Assembly (NCBI RefSeq): GCF_000633595.2
Contig: NZ_JIBU02000012.1
Span: 189,574-253,573, forward strand
Reading direction: 5' to 3'
Source: Clostridium drakei
Lineage (GTDB): Bacteria; Bacillota; Clostridia; Clostridiales; Clostridiaceae
DNA length: 64,000 bases
This document shows, in pieces, positions 1-9,290 of the stretch (positions are counted from its first letter, which is position 1; the number at the start of each line of letters is the position of its first letter). Under the pieces are notes generated by a model. It ran no database searches. It had not been told where the DNA came from and worked only from the letters and a program-made list of their open reading frames with translations. The translations under genes and the position numbers were made by a program.

Positions 1-1
1 A

Positions 2-370
2 AGAACAAGCAAAGCCTTAGTAAGTATGGATTGTTATGCTCTATCTGAAGTATTAGATAATCTAATTTCTAATAGTCTAAGATTTACTAAGGAAGGAGGA
101 AATATAGAACTTAATTTAAATTTAACTGAAGAAAAAATGTTTTTTTGTGTTTTAGATACAGGCTGTGGATTTTCAAAAAAAGATATCGCAAACATTTTTA
201 AAAAATTTTATCAAGGGGATGAATCGAGATCAAAAGAAAAAGGACATTCAGGGCTTGGATTATATATAGTAAAAGCTTTAGTAGATAAATTTAATGGAAA
301 AATTGAAGCTGAAAATAATGAAAAAGGTGGAGCTAAAGTTAAAGTGGAGCTAGAGATAATCAATATATAA
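2..370 (+). CDS. Histidine kinase, C-terminal ATPase fragment (5' end outside window)
   Basis: The reading frame is open from the first bases of the window, so this is the tail of a gene that starts upstream. What remains is the ATP-binding (HATPase_c) domain of a membrane or soluble sensor histidine kinase. The N box (EVLDNLISNSLRFT), the G1 box (DTGCGF), the F box (IFKKFYQGD) and the G2 box (GHSGLGLYIVKAL) are in the usual order and spacing, and the protein ends shortly after the last beta strands. The sensor and dimerisation domains are not visible, so the signal is unknown. A partner response regulator would be expected upstream of the window. The family call is secure; the specific role is not. 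Confidence 0.9.
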   Translation, partial: RTSKALVSMDCYALSEVLDNLISNSLRFTKEGGNIELNLNLTEEKMFFCVLDTGCGFSKKDIANIFKKFYQGDESRSKEKGHSGLGLYIVKALVDKFNGKIEAENNEKGGAKVKVELEIINI

Positions 371-425
371 TAATATCAAAAATAAGTTTTATGTTTTTGT
401 TTTTGCATATTTTAAAGAAACTGTA

Positions 426-478
426 AGTTTAAACGAAATCAAGTGAGACTTAGCAATGGTAGCGATCGGATAAATTAT
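426..478 (+). repeat. Degenerate short copy of the dispersed structured repeat
   Basis: This stretch contains AATCAAGTGA, then GACTTAG, then AATGGTAGCGATCGGATAAAT. These match in order the 5' edge and the 3' edge of the fuller element at 25841-25993, with the middle missing. It looks like an internally deleted relic. It lies in the leader of the cell-wall protein gene that starts at 563. Homology is inferred by eye over about 40 bases. Confidence 0.5.
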
Positions 479-562
479 ATGGTAAAATTAAATATGTGAA
501 GAAAAATGTACTAATATGTAATAATTTATAAGATAACAATTGAAAATAAGGGGGAGAAGGTG

Positions 563-2098
563 TTGAATAAAAGAGTAATAACAGTACTAGTAGGAATTTT
601 TATATTTGGAATAATAACAACTAGTGTAGATGCACAAAATAATACTACAAGATTATCTGGACAAACTCGTTATGATACATGTAAAGCAGTTTCCTCAAGT
701 GGTTGGAGTACTGCGGAAAACGTTATTATAGCAAATGGTGAAAATTATCCAGATGCATTAGGTGCCTCAGTATTATCATATAAATATAAAGCTCCTATAC
801 TATTAGTTCAAGGAAATTCCATGAAGGATAACCCTATATTAGTAAGTGAACTAAATAGGCTAAAGCCTAAAAATATAATAATATTAGGTGGAAAAGGTGT
901 TGTTTCTAACGATATTGAAAATTCACTTAAAAAAAGTGGTTATAATTTAAAAAGATTATCAGGACAGGATAGATATTTTACAGCTGTAAATATAGCAAAG
1001 GAATTAGGAGATGTAGACGAAATTTTTATAGCAAATGGAGAGGATTTTTCAGGTTCTTTATCTGCAGCACCTATGTCAGCTAAGGATAACGCTCCAGTAT
1101 TATTAGTTTCTAAAGATGAAGTTCCCAATGTTGTACAAGCCTATCTTAAAGAACATAATGTAAAAAATACATATGTATTGGGAGATGAAAGCTTAATATC
1201 AGAAACAGTAGCAAATAAGTTTTCAGGAGTTAAGAGAATAGCAGGAAATACACCTTATTCATTAAATGAAAATATTATAGATAATTTTAAAGCAAATTTA
1301 AATTTTAATACTATTTATATAACATCAGGTGAAGGATTTGCGGATGCATTAAGTGCTGTAGGATTAGCAGTAAAAAATAGCAACCCAATAATATTTGCAG
1401 GAAATAGTGATAACAATCACATGAATAAACTGCTACGAGAAGAAGTAATTGAAAATAAAGTTGTATTAGGTGGAGAAGGTATAATGCCTATATCAAAAGT
1501 TAATAGTTTGTTTCAGCAGCAGGAAGTAGTAGATAAAGATAATAATGATGCCACAAATGCAGCTAATAGAAGACAGTTTCTTATTGGTGATGAAGAAAAG
1601 AATGGAATATTTGCTAAACTCAATGGTAATTGGCAATACACAACTAAAGAAGCAAAGCAGGAGAATATAGAAAGTATCAATATTAAAGTGTGGGATTATG
1701 TAGATAAAAATGATAAGAGCAAAGGAAAAAAAACTGTAATTAGAAGTATTGAAGTTAATAAGAAATTATCGTCAGTCGTAAAACAAATTTTTGATGAAAT
1801 ATATGCACTACCGGAGCAGTTTCCAATAGATGATGTGGGTGGATTTAGAGATTCAGATTCATGTATTAATCATCCAGCAGGAGCTGCCATTGATATAAAT
1901 CCAGATGAAAATTATTATATTCAATTAGATAAGAATGGGAAAGTGCAATCTCAAGTTGGAAATTATTATAAGCCAAATGAAGACCCATATTCTATAACGC
2001 CAGAAATAGTCAAAGTGTTTCAAAAATACAAATGGGATTGGGGAGGTAACTTCAAGAATCCAAAGGACTACATGCATTTTAGTTATTTAGGTGGTTAG
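563..2098 (+). CDS. Secreted cell-wall protein: three CWB2 repeats plus M15-type peptidase domain
   Basis: This is a secreted protein with an N-terminal signal peptide (hydrophobic core about residues 5-20, cut near VDAQN). Residues of about 28-320 form three tandem cell-wall-binding type 2 repeats, recognisable by the recurring RLSGQ-RY, IANGE/ITSGE, DALSA and VVLGGEG patterns; these bind anionic polymers of the clostridial wall. The C-terminal third resembles D-Ala-D-Ala carboxypeptidases of family M15 (VanY-like): it has HPAGAAIDIN (zinc His and Asp near residues 437 and 444) and a final HFSY, the expected third ligand. It probably trims peptidoglycan at the cell surface. The GTG at 560 overlaps the ribosome site; the TTG at 563, six bases after GGGGGAG, is a better start. 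A degenerate repeat copy lies in the leader. Confidence 0.88.
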   Translation: MNKRVITVLVGIFIFGIITTSVDAQNNTTRLSGQTRYDTCKAVSSSGWSTAENVIIANGENYPDALGASVLSYKYKAPILLVQGNSMKDNPILVSELNRLKPKNIIILGGKGVVSNDIENSLKKSGYNLKRLSGQDRYFTAVNIAKELGDVDEIFIANGEDFSGSLSAAPMSAKDNAPVLLVSKDEVPNVVQAYLKEHNVKNTYVLGDESLISETVANKFSGVKRIAGNTPYSLNENIIDNFKANLNFNTIYITSGEGFADALSAVGLAVKNSNPIIFAGNSDNNHMNKLLREEVIENKVVLGGEGIMPISKVNSLFQQQEVVDKDNNDATNAANRRQFLIGDEEKNGIFAKLNGNWQYTTKEAKQENIESINIKVWDYVDKNDKSKGKKTVIRSIEVNKKLSSVVKQIFDEIYALPEQFPIDDVGGFRDSDSCINHPAGAAIDINPDENYYIQLDKNGKVQSQVGNYYKPNEDPYSITPEIVKVFQKYKWDWGGNFKNPKDYMHFSYLGG

Positions 2099-2278
2099 CT
2101 TTTAGAAGATTTAATTTATGTTGAGAACATGCTTATACAATTTAAATAATTGCCTTGAATTATTTAGAATTAAAGGATAAAATAATGTTATAAAAAATAT
2201 GTAGAGTTTTGACAATAATAATTAATAATTTAATTATATTAAGTAATTGCAAAAACACAACAAAGGAGTTTATTGAAA

Positions 2279-3115
2279 ATGAAAAATTTGGATGATGATA
2301 ATTTAATTTTAAGTATTAGCTATGTATTACCTTGTATTAGTGAATTATTTGGTAATGAAGTACGATTTATGCTTACAGATAGAGAAAAAATAATCAAAAT
2401 TACTAAATTTGGTGTTAGTAGTTATAAAGGTAATTATGGTGAAGGTGATAATATACCTCATGATATTCCAGCTTATTTATGTATGCAGCAGGGAAAGACA
2501 GTAACAAAGGATTTATCTAAGGAATATTTTGGTGTAGCTATAAAAGCAGTAGCATCTCCAATAAAGAATAAAGATGGACAAATTATAGGTAGTATTGCCA
2601 TAGGAAAAAGAAATTGGGGAGAGGATATTAAGGAACATTCTAAGACTTTTGTACAATCTTTTTCAGAAATTTCCAAGGTTATTGATAATGTAGCATCTGG
2701 AATACAAGGTGTAGCTAAAAATAGTAATGATATATTACAGGAAATAAATGCAACAAATGAAGACATGAAGAAAACAGATGAAATTATAGGCTTTGTTCAG
2801 AATGTATCCAAGCAAACTAACTTGTTAGGACTTAATGCAGCAATAGAATCAGCAAGAGCTGGAGAAATGGGAAAAGGATTTAGTGTTGTTGCTAATGAAA
2901 TAAGAAAGTTGTCAAATTCAAGTAGTGAATCTATAGGTGAAATAAATAATGTTTTGACTAAATTGAAAACTTCAATTGAAAATGTTACAAGTAGTATTTA
3001 TGAAAATAATAGTGCTTTTGAAACTCAAGCTGCAAGTGTTGAAGAAATAAATAGCAGTATAAGTGAACTTAGTAATACAGCACAAATAATACAAAAAATT
3101 GGAGAACAACTTTAA
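2279..3115 (+). CDS. Soluble methyl-accepting chemotaxis-type signalling protein
   Basis: This is a 278-residue chemoreceptor-like protein without any membrane segment, so it should work in the cytoplasm. Residues of about 1-115 form a small sensory domain that includes the stretch [20 protein letters not shown], a pattern common in PAS/GAF-like or DICT-like input domains. The rest is a long coiled coil carrying the conserved signalling hairpin ([29 protein letters not shown]), which contacts CheA and CheW. It is shorter than classical receptors because it lacks transmembrane and HAMP parts. The ATG at 2279, ten bases after AAAGGAG, is preferred to the TTG at 2273. It is monocistronic and ends at a clear terminator. 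The ligand is unknown. Confidence 0.85.
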   Translation: MKNLDDDNLILSISYVLPCISELFGNEVRFMLTDREKIIKITKFGVSSYKGNYGEGDNIPHDIPAYLCMQQGKTVTKDLSKEYFGVAIKAVASPIKNKDGQIIGSIAIGKRNWGEDIKEHSKTFVQSFSEISKVIDNVASGIQGVAKNSNDILQEINATNEDMKKTDEIIGFVQNVSKQTNLLGLNAAIESARAGEMGKGFSVVANEIRKLSNSSSESIGEINNVLTKLKTSIENVTSSIYENNSAFETQAASVEEINSSISELSNTAQIIQKIGEQL

Positions 3116-3132
3116 TAATATTATAATAAATT

Positions 3133-3170
3133 AAAATAAAAAGCTATTTAAATAATAGCTTTTTATTTTA
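3133..3170 (+). terminator. Intrinsic terminator after the chemoreceptor gene
   Basis: The hairpin arms AAAAAGCTATT and AATAGCTTTTT are followed by a T-rich run, just after the stop codon at 3115. Confidence 0.85.
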
Positions 3171-3269
3171 TTAGTATTTATTTTTAGAATGTTCAGAGCA
3201 ATGAAGCAGTTAAAGTTATTTACATTTTATGGTAAAATTGTAATGTAAATAAAATTAGGAAGTGGTTAA

Positions 3270-4130
3270 ATGGATACTACATTGGTTCTTTATAAAAAAC
3301 AAGGATATACGATTAAAAAATTTGCAGAGGTTTTAAGCTGTACCCTGGGACCAGCTAAAACCATGTTGTTTCAACGATTTAGAACAAACTTTAAAAATTA
3401 TTCCAATTTGGTTATTCTTATGTCAGTTAATTCAAAAGATGATTTTTACGAATATGTAAATTTTGTAAAAACAAATTCTGATGAATTAGAAAATAAGAGA
3501 GTTGTAATTCTTTGTACATCTTTGAATGTTATAAATTCAGATAGACTTCTGAAAAAGATATGCAATATGCTGGATAAATGTATAATTTTTTCAGAATATT
3601 TCCCATCACTTATGGATGAATTAGAAATTGCAAATAAAGCTTTGCAAATAAAAAGAATTTTTAAAGATAATAGTAATATGCCAGTAGATATTTTAAAAAT
3701 GAAAATTGAAGAATTTCTTTTAAGACATAATACATGTACCTTGTGTACTGCACATGAAAATAAAGTAAGAGCTACACCTATTGAATATAAATATTTAAAT
3801 CAAGCAATTTATTTTATCAGCGAAGGAGGTGAGAAATATGCACATATTTATGTAAATCCTAATGTTTCTATAGCAGTATATGAAAACTATAAGGACTTTA
3901 AAAGTTTAGCTGGAGTTCAAATTTCAGGTACTGCTAAGTTAATAGAAAGATTTAGTGATGAATATAATACTGTCATGGAAAAAAGAGGATTAAACATAGA
4001 AAATTTAAAAAATATGCCTATATATTTAAATATTATAAAAGTTATACCTAATAAATATGAAGTAATTTTTTCAAACTTTTCCAAAGAAGGTTATAATGTG
4101 AAACAAGTTTTGCATTGTTTTGATGATTAA
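3270..4130 (+). CDS. Two-domain protein: flavodoxin-like N-terminus and PNPOx-like FMN-binding C-terminus
   Basis: The 286-residue product has two parts. Residues 1-125 resemble a flavodoxin-type Rossmann domain by the alternation of hydrophobic strands (NLVILMSV, RVVILCTS). Residues of about 145-286 resemble the split-barrel fold of pyridoxamine-5'-phosphate-oxidase-like flavoproteins: a CTLCTAHENKVRATPIEY segment is followed by AIYFISEGGEKYAHIYVNPN and a SLAGVQISGTAKLIE strand, which is typical of small FMN reductase-like proteins. No signal peptide or membrane helix is seen. It is probably a cytosolic redox protein that uses FMN, but no substrate can be inferred. No neighbour is obviously co-transcribed. 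The domain calls are from pattern only; the N-terminal one is weaker. Confidence 0.6.
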   Translation: MDTTLVLYKKQGYTIKKFAEVLSCTLGPAKTMLFQRFRTNFKNYSNLVILMSVNSKDDFYEYVNFVKTNSDELENKRVVILCTSLNVINSDRLLKKICNMLDKCIIFSEYFPSLMDELEIANKALQIKRIFKDNSNMPVDILKMKIEEFLLRHNTCTLCTAHENKVRATPIEYKYLNQAIYFISEGGEKYAHIYVNPNVSIAVYENYKDFKSLAGVQISGTAKLIERFSDEYNTVMEKRGLNIENLKNMPIYLNIIKVIPNKYEVIFSNFSKEGYNVKQVLHCFDD

Positions 4131-4339
4131 TTTATAGAAATGTTTTTTCATCACATCAACAAAAAACATAAAAAGTGCAGGAAAAAACATCAAAATAAAA
4201 TTATTTTCCTTGATGAAATGCTTGAATTCTAATATAATTCAAGATATACTCTATTTTTAGTTGGATAATGAAATTAAATTTTACAATAAAACCTGAATTT
4301 TCTTAGATGTTAATTACAAAAATAGAAGGGGAAAATAAT

Positions 4340-5233
4340 ATGGCAAACGCGAAAATATTAGTGGTTGATGATGATAAATTAAGTTTGACTCTTATGACAG
4401 ACATTTTAAAAGCTGAAGGATATATGGTTTATCCATTTGATAATGGAAGTTCTATATTAGAAATGGTGTATTTGATCAAACCCTCTGCAATACTTTTAGA
4501 TATAATATTACCAGAAATTGATGGATTTGAAATTTGTAAAATGTTGAAGGGAGATATTCAGACACAAGATATACCCATTATTATGATAACAGGAAGGACT
4601 CATAGTAGTGATGTTAAAAAGGCACTAGAGTTAGGAGCTTTTGATTATATTAAAAAACCTATCGATGAAGTGGAATTAGCTGCAAGAGTTAAGTCTGTTT
4701 TAAGGTATAATGAATATCAAGAAAAGTTAAAGGCTATGGCTATTAAGGATGGTCTTACTGGATTATATAATCATACCTTTTTAATAGAAATATTGGAAAA
4801 AGAAATTAAAAAGCATGAAAAAAAATCTTCTAGTATTTCTTTTGCAATGGTAGATATTGACCATTTTAAAAAGGTAAATGATGTTTATGGACATTTATTT
4901 GGAGATAAAGTATTAAAGGGACTTTCTGATATTTTGTCAGAATCAGTAGCTAATTTTGGTATTGCAGGCAGGTATGGTGGAGAGGAATTTGGAATTATAT
5001 TTACAAATTCAGATAAAGAAGGTTTATATAATTTATGTGAAAAATTAAGAAGAAATGTTCAAGATAATGAGTTCCAAATAGGTAATGATAAAGTAAAAAT
5101 AACCGTAAGTATAGGTGCTTGCTTTAAAGAGAATAGTAAAAATTTAAAAAGTGATGAAATTATACGGCAGGCTGATGAAGCATTATACAAAGCCAAAAGT
5201 AGTGGGCGTAATAAAGTAGAAATTGTTAAATAA
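4340..5233 (+). CDS. Response regulator with GGDEF diguanylate cyclase output (PleD-like)
   Basis: The 297-residue protein joins a receiver domain (residues 3-122; acidic pocket VVDDDK, phospho-acceptor Asp at 54 in LLDIILPEIDGF, Thr in MITGR, Lys in IKKP) to a GGDEF domain (about 135-297). The active-site loop is intact as GGEEF (residues 213-217), with the upstream DGLTGLYN and DIDHFKKVND metal and substrate motifs present. It should make cyclic di-GMP when phosphorylated. The ATG at 4340, eight bases after GAAGGGG, is a better start than the in-frame ATG at 4307. No kinase is adjacent, so its partner lies elsewhere. A terminator follows at 5272. Confidence 0.92.
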   Translation: MANAKILVVDDDKLSLTLMTDILKAEGYMVYPFDNGSSILEMVYLIKPSAILLDIILPEIDGFEICKMLKGDIQTQDIPIIMITGRTHSSDVKKALELGAFDYIKKPIDEVELAARVKSVLRYNEYQEKLKAMAIKDGLTGLYNHTFLIEILEKEIKKHEKKSSSISFAMVDIDHFKKVNDVYGHLFGDKVLKGLSDILSESVANFGIAGRYGGEEFGIIFTNSDKEGLYNLCEKLRRNVQDNEFQIGNDKVKITVSIGACFKENSKNLKSDEIIRQADEALYKAKSSGRNKVEIVK

Positions 5234-5271
5234 AATATTTTTTACCTAAAATAAGTTAATATATGAAAATC

Positions 5272-5313
5272 AAAGCTATGGAATTAATAAGTTACATATT
5301 CCATAGCTTTTTA
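5272..5313 (+). terminator. Intrinsic terminator after the GGDEF response regulator
   Basis: The stem AAAGCTATGGAAT pairs with ATTCCATAGCTTT and runs into a short T tract. Confidence 0.85.
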
Positions 5314-5533
5314 AGTTACAAGTATAAACTATACTGCAATTAATTGTATATATTTATATATGTAGAATATCATAATTAATTTATTAATATGTATATTTAT
5401 CACATTAGTAATTAATATGAGTGATTTATAAGCTTTAAAATAATAATTATACTATGTTTATTTTATGCTTTAGGAAGTTTGTCTTGAATTTTTATCAGTT
5501 TATTTATTTAAAATCATTGCTATAATTTTAAAT

Positions 5534-5547
5534 GGGACATATGTCCT
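5534..5547. promoter_or_regulatory. Palindromic operator candidate (GGACATATGTCC) before the Crp/Fnr-ECF operon
   Basis: A perfect 12-bp palindrome sits at 5535-5546, about 48 bases upstream of the Crp/Fnr-family gene at 5594. A TATAAT at 5521-5526 lies just upstream of it. Because Crp/Fnr proteins bind two-fold symmetric sites, self-control is a natural reading; which direction (repression or activation) is not clear. The rest of 5314-5593 is AT-rich with no ORF. Confidence 0.5.
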
Positions 5548-5593
5548 GTATGTAAAGGTTTAATTATATTATTATTATAAAGGAGAACGAGAG

Positions 5594-6271
5594 ATGAGCA
5601 TTTTAAAGGTAGTAGAGGTTATTGAAAAAGAAAAAACTATTTATAATATTTTAAAGTCATGTCCTTATGAAATACTTAAACAGTGGGAGATATTTAAATA
5701 CAAAAAAGGAAAAATGTTTTTGAAGCAAGGTGAGATATATCCATACTTTTTTATAATAATTGAAGGGGAAGCTAATATTTTTATTATGTCTCATAATGGA
5801 AAGAGGTATTCTCAGTCTATATATACGAAGGGTAATTTCATTGGTGAATTAGAAATATTCAATAATATTCCTTTTAGCTGTTCAATTGAAGCAATAACAG
5901 ATATTAAGCTTTTAGCTTTAAAAAGAGAACATTTTTTAAAGTGGTATGACATGGACAAAAATATATCTAGATATATTACAGAACAAATGAGTTTTGCATT
6001 TTATAATCTTTCACTAAAATCAGCAAAAGATACCTTATACACATTAAGAGAAAGAATATGCAATTATCTTTTAGAAGAATATAGTAAAAGCTCTAGAACC
6101 AATATAAAAATAGATAAGGATACTTTAGCTGCACAATTGGCAGTAACAAAAAGAAGCTTAAATAGAACTTTTATGGAATTTAGAAAAGAAGGTATCCTTG
6201 AAATAACCAATTCTCAAGTTTTCATTAATGATTTAGATAAATTAAAAAATTTAACAAAGAAAAATATTTAA
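5594..6271 (+). CDS. Crp/Fnr-family transcriptional regulator
   Basis: The 225-residue protein has a cyclic-nucleotide-binding-like beta barrel (about residues 20-135, with KGKMFLKQGEIYPYFFIIIEGEANIF and KGNFIGELEIFNNIP) and a C-terminal winged helix (about 150-215), where the recognition helix lies in DTLAAQLAVTKRSLNRTFMEF. The N-terminus lacks the four-cysteine cluster of oxygen-sensing Fnr, and the canonical cAMP-binding Arg-Ser pair is not evident, so the effector is unknown. It starts 13 bases after AAGGAGAACG and is followed after 15 bases by the nucleoside phosphorylase gene. It is probably the local regulator of the phosphorylase-ECF operon, with the GGACATATGTCC palindrome upstream as its likely site. 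Confidence 0.85.
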   Translation: MSILKVVEVIEKEKTIYNILKSCPYEILKQWEIFKYKKGKMFLKQGEIYPYFFIIIEGEANIFIMSHNGKRYSQSIYTKGNFIGELEIFNNIPFSCSIEAITDIKLLALKREHFLKWYDMDKNISRYITEQMSFAFYNLSLKSAKDTLYTLRERICNYLLEEYSKSSRTNIKIDKDTLAAQLAVTKRSLNRTFMEFRKEGILEITNSQVFINDLDKLKNLTKKNI

Positions 6272-6286
6272 AATGGAGGCTTATTT

Positions 6287-7030
6287 ATGACAGTTATTCA
6301 ACCACATATACGATGTTCAAAGGATTTAGAAGTAAAATATGCTATACTTCCAGGAGATCCTAAAAGAGTAGACAGAATAGCAGAATTTTTAGAAGATGTA
6401 GAAGAAGTAGAATTTAATCGTGAATATAAATCCTTAGTAGGATATTATAAAGGAATAAAGATACTTGCTATGTCTACAGGTATGGGAGGAGCATCTACAG
6501 GTATAGCTGTAGAAGAACTTAAAAATATAGGTCTTGAAGTTTTAATAAGAATTGGAAGCTGTGGAGCTACACAAAATGGAATAAGAATAGGAGATCTCAT
6601 TATACCTAATGGAATAGTGAGAGATGAGGGAGCTTCAAGAGCTTATGTTGAAGAGAAATACCCAGCAGTACCTGATACTGAACTTTTATTTAACATTATT
6701 GATAGTGCGCAAAAGAAAGGATTTCCTTATCATGTAGGCGTAACAAGAAGTCATGACAGTTTTTATACTGATGAGGAAGAAAATATAGATAATTATTGGA
6801 GTAAAAAAAGAGTTTTAGGTGCTGATATGGAAAGTGCAGCATTATTTGTTATAGGAGGATTAAGAGGATTAAAAACTGCATCAATTTTAAATGTAGTAGT
6901 AGAATTTGATGGCAATTTAGAAGAAGACATAAATGGTTATGTTGATGGAGAAAATGGTACTTTAGATGGTGAGAAAAAAGAAATATTGACAGCACTGGAA
7001 GCAATTTATGCTTATAGTAATAAAAATTAA
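6287..7030 (+). CDS. Nucleoside phosphorylase (uridine phosphorylase-like)
   Basis: This is a 247-residue member of the hexameric nucleoside phosphorylase family (NP-I). Visible marks are ILPGDPKRVDRIAE (phosphate site), STGMGGASTGIAVEEL, IRIGSCGA and VLGADMESAALF (ribose-binding Met-Glu). The enzyme splits a nucleoside with phosphate to give ribose-1-phosphate and a base, in the cytosol. The sequence pattern is closer to uridine phosphorylase than to the PNP of DeoD type, and it is missing the DeoD-type TVSD motif; substrate choice is an inference. A GGAGG ribosome site precedes the ATG. It is followed after 14 bases by the ECF S component, so imported nucleosides are the likely substrates. 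Confidence 0.85.
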   Translation: MTVIQPHIRCSKDLEVKYAILPGDPKRVDRIAEFLEDVEEVEFNREYKSLVGYYKGIKILAMSTGMGGASTGIAVEELKNIGLEVLIRIGSCGATQNGIRIGDLIIPNGIVRDEGASRAYVEEKYPAVPDTELLFNIIDSAQKKGFPYHVGVTRSHDSFYTDEEENIDNYWSKKRVLGADMESAALFVIGGLRGLKTASILNVVVEFDGNLEEDINGYVDGENGTLDGEKKEILTALEAIYAYSNKN

Positions 7031-7044
7031 ATGGAGGTGATATT

Positions 7045-7647
7045 ATGAGTAAAAATAAGGGATGGTCTTTAAAGCTTTCAACTACATCTTTAGTTTTAAT
7101 ACCAGCAGCAGTAGGTATAAATTACATAGGTAAACTTTTTGCAGGAATATTAAAATTGCCACTATGGCTGGATGCTATAGGAACTATGCTTGCTAGTATA
7201 TTGGCTGGTCCAGTGGTTGGTGCTATAAGTGGTGCCATTAACAATGTTATTTATGGATTGACTATGGACCCTATATCATTTATATATGCTTTAACATCTA
7301 TTTCAGTGGGACTTGTTCTAGGTTTTTTAAGCTATAAAGGTTTTGTAAAAAATGCATTTACAGCAGTAATTGCAGGAATAATTGTAGCTTTAGTAGCAGC
7401 ATGCGTATCTACGCCAATAAATATAGCATTTTGGGGTGGACAAACAGGAAACATATGGGGAGATGCTTTATATGCAATTTTAACAGCTAAAGGTCAACCA
7501 ATTTGGATAGCTTCATTTATAGATGAGCTGGCAGTAGATATTCCAGATAAAATAGCTACAGTTTTAATAAGTTATTCTATATTTAAGGGACTTCCAAAGG
7601 CTCTTACAGTTTTATATCAAAATAATGAAGTTTATGACTTGGATTAG
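7045..7647 (+). CDS. ECF transporter substrate-binding S component
   Basis: The 200-residue membrane protein has five to six hydrophobic segments (start points near residues 10, 40, 75, 105, 150 and 175) and glycine-alanine rich helices with GPVVGAISGAINNVIYGL, a pattern typical of S components of energy-coupling-factor transporters. It is of the type that I recall being annotated as the CD3073-like putative ECF S component. It should bind the substrate in the membrane and pair with the T and A proteins encoded directly downstream. Its position right after a nucleoside phosphorylase suggests a nucleoside substrate. This is a context inference; the binding residues cannot be assigned. A GGAGGTGAT ribosome site lies 6-14 bases before the ATG. 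Confidence 0.8.
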   Translation: MSKNKGWSLKLSTTSLVLIPAAVGINYIGKLFAGILKLPLWLDAIGTMLASILAGPVVGAISGAINNVIYGLTMDPISFIYALTSISVGLVLGFLSYKGFVKNAFTAVIAGIIVALVAACVSTPINIAFWGGQTGNIWGDALYAILTAKGQPIWIASFIDELAVDIPDKIATVLISYSIFKGLPKALTVLYQNNEVYDLD

Positions 7648-7671
7648 TCATTTTTAAGGTGAGGTGGTCAC

Positions 7672-8439
7672 ATGAAAAATTTAAGTTTATATACAGAAGG
7701 AAATAGTTTTGTACATAACATGGATCCTATTAATAAAATTTTATATATAATTACAGTTATAGCTGTTGCTATAATAATTCCAAGTAAAATGTCAGCTTTA
7801 GCTTGTATAATAATGAGTTTTATATTGATAGCTTTTGCTAAAGTTTTTAAAAAGGTTATTCCGATTATAAATTTTAGTTTGCTTATTCTCATATCAATAG
7901 TCATAATTCAAGGGTTATTTTTTCAAGAAAATAAAAATGTTGCATTTACTTTAGGAAAATTGAATTTTTACAAAGAAGGTTTATCCCATGCTATTCTTAT
8001 ATGTTTTAGAGTAATCAATATACTTTGTGCTTTTGCAATACTAATTTTAACTACTAAACCTTCTGATTTAATAGAAGAACTTGTAAAAAAAGGATTGTCA
8101 CCAAAAATAGGATATGTTTTAAGTTCTGTTTTACAAATAATTCCCCAAATGACATCGACTATGGGAACTATAATGGATGCTCAAAAGTCAAGAGGTATGG
8201 AAACAGAAGGAAAACTTATAGTTAGATTAAAAGCATTTTTTCCTCTAATAGGTCCTGTGGTTATGAATTCATTAATAGCAACTAGAGAAAGAGCTATGGC
8301 TTTAGAGGTGAGAGGATTTTCTTCAAATGGAAAAAAGAGCTTTTTAAATGAGATAACTTATCCTAAGTTCAATGGATTTTTTAGAATATGTATGATTTTT
8401 ATCATAGCTGCAGCAGTAGTATGGAGGGTAGCTTTATGA
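7672..8439 (+). CDS. ecfT: ECF transporter transmembrane T component (EcfT)
   Basis: The 255-residue membrane protein begins with the EcfT-type HNMDPINKILY motif, then has four to five transmembrane helices, and carries two cytoplasmic coupling motifs: AQKSRGMETEG and ALEVRGFSSNG, both variants of the A-R-G signature by which EcfT contacts the ATPases. It links substrate binding by the S component to ATP hydrolysis. GAGGTGG precedes its ATG. Its stop codon overlaps the start of the next gene (ATGA), a sign of translational coupling. The family call is firm. Confidence 0.92.
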   Translation: MKNLSLYTEGNSFVHNMDPINKILYIITVIAVAIIIPSKMSALACIIMSFILIAFAKVFKKVIPIINFSLLILISIVIIQGLFFQENKNVAFTLGKLNFYKEGLSHAILICFRVINILCAFAILILTTKPSDLIEELVKKGLSPKIGYVLSSVLQIIPQMTSTMGTIMDAQKSRGMETEGKLIVRLKAFFPLIGPVVMNSLIATRERAMALEVRGFSSNGKKSFLNEITYPKFNGFFRICMIFIIAAAVVWRVAL

Positions 8440-9290
8440 AGAAAATAGTAGTGGAAAATTTAAAATATAAATATCCTCTTTCAAAGGATTTGGCGCTTAA
8501 GGGCATATCATTTGAAATAGAAGAAGGAGAGTTTATAGGTATTGTAGGAAGAAATGGTGCAGGAAAATCAACTTTATGTCAGGCATTAACAGGTTTAGTA
8601 CCTAATTTCTTCTTTGGTGGCTATGGAGGAAAAGTATTAATTGATGGATTAGAAGTGAGAAAAACTCCTATAAGTGATTTATCTTTAAAGGTTGGTATAG
8701 TTTTTCAAAATCCTTTTACCCAAGTTACAGGCTCTAAACTTACTGTATATGAAGAAATTGCCTTTGGACTTGAAAATATGGGGCTTTCAAGAGAAGAAAT
8801 GAAAGAGAGAATAGATTATTCTTTAAAGCTTTTATCTATAGAAAAATTTAAGGATAGAAATCCTTTTGCACTATCAGGTGGGCAGATGCAAAGAATGGCA
8901 ATTGCCAGTATAATAGCAATGAAGCCAGATATAATAGTCTTAGATGAACCTACATCACAGCTTGATCCTGAAGGTTCAGAAGAAGTATTTAAATCAGTGC
9001 ATAAATTAAGTAAAGAAGGCATGACTGTGGTAATGGTAGAGCATAAAATCGAAAAGATAGCTAAGTATTCTGATAGAATCATGCTCTTAAGTGAAGGAAA
9101 GTTAATAGATTTTGATACACCAGAAAAAGTTTTTTCAAGAGAAGATTTAAGAAGTTATGGCGTTAAAGAACCTTCCTATACAGAAATGTGCAAAGAATTA
9201 TCTATAATAAATCCTAAAACTGGATTATATCCAGCAACTTTAGAAAAAGCTTATGATTTGGTGGTGAACTCAAATGAACAAAAAAATTGA
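8436..9290 (+). CDS. ecfA1: ECF transporter ATPase A1
   Basis: This is a 284-residue ABC ATPase with Walker A GRNGAGKSTL, Q loop VFQNPFTQ, an intact signature LSGGQMQRMAIA, Walker B IIVLDEPTSQLD and switch His in VEHK. The open frame extends upstream to 8388, but the ATG at 8436, eight bases after GGAGGG and overlapping the EcfT stop, is clearly the start. It powers the ECF module with the second ATPase encoded immediately downstream, with which it overlaps by 17 bases. The C-terminal extension after the ABC domain is usual for ECF ATPases. Confidence 0.93.
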   Translation: MKKIVVENLKYKYPLSKDLALKGISFEIEEGEFIGIVGRNGAGKSTLCQALTGLVPNFFFGGYGGKVLIDGLEVRKTPISDLSLKVGIVFQNPFTQVTGSKLTVYEEIAFGLENMGLSREEMKERIDYSLKLLSIEKFKDRNPFALSGGQMQRMAIASIIAMKPDIIVLDEPTSQLDPEGSEEVFKSVHKLSKEGMTVVMVEHKIEKIAKYSDRIMLLSEGKLIDFDTPEKVFSREDLRSYGVKEPSYTEMCKELSIINPKTGLYPATLEKAYDLVVNSNEQKN

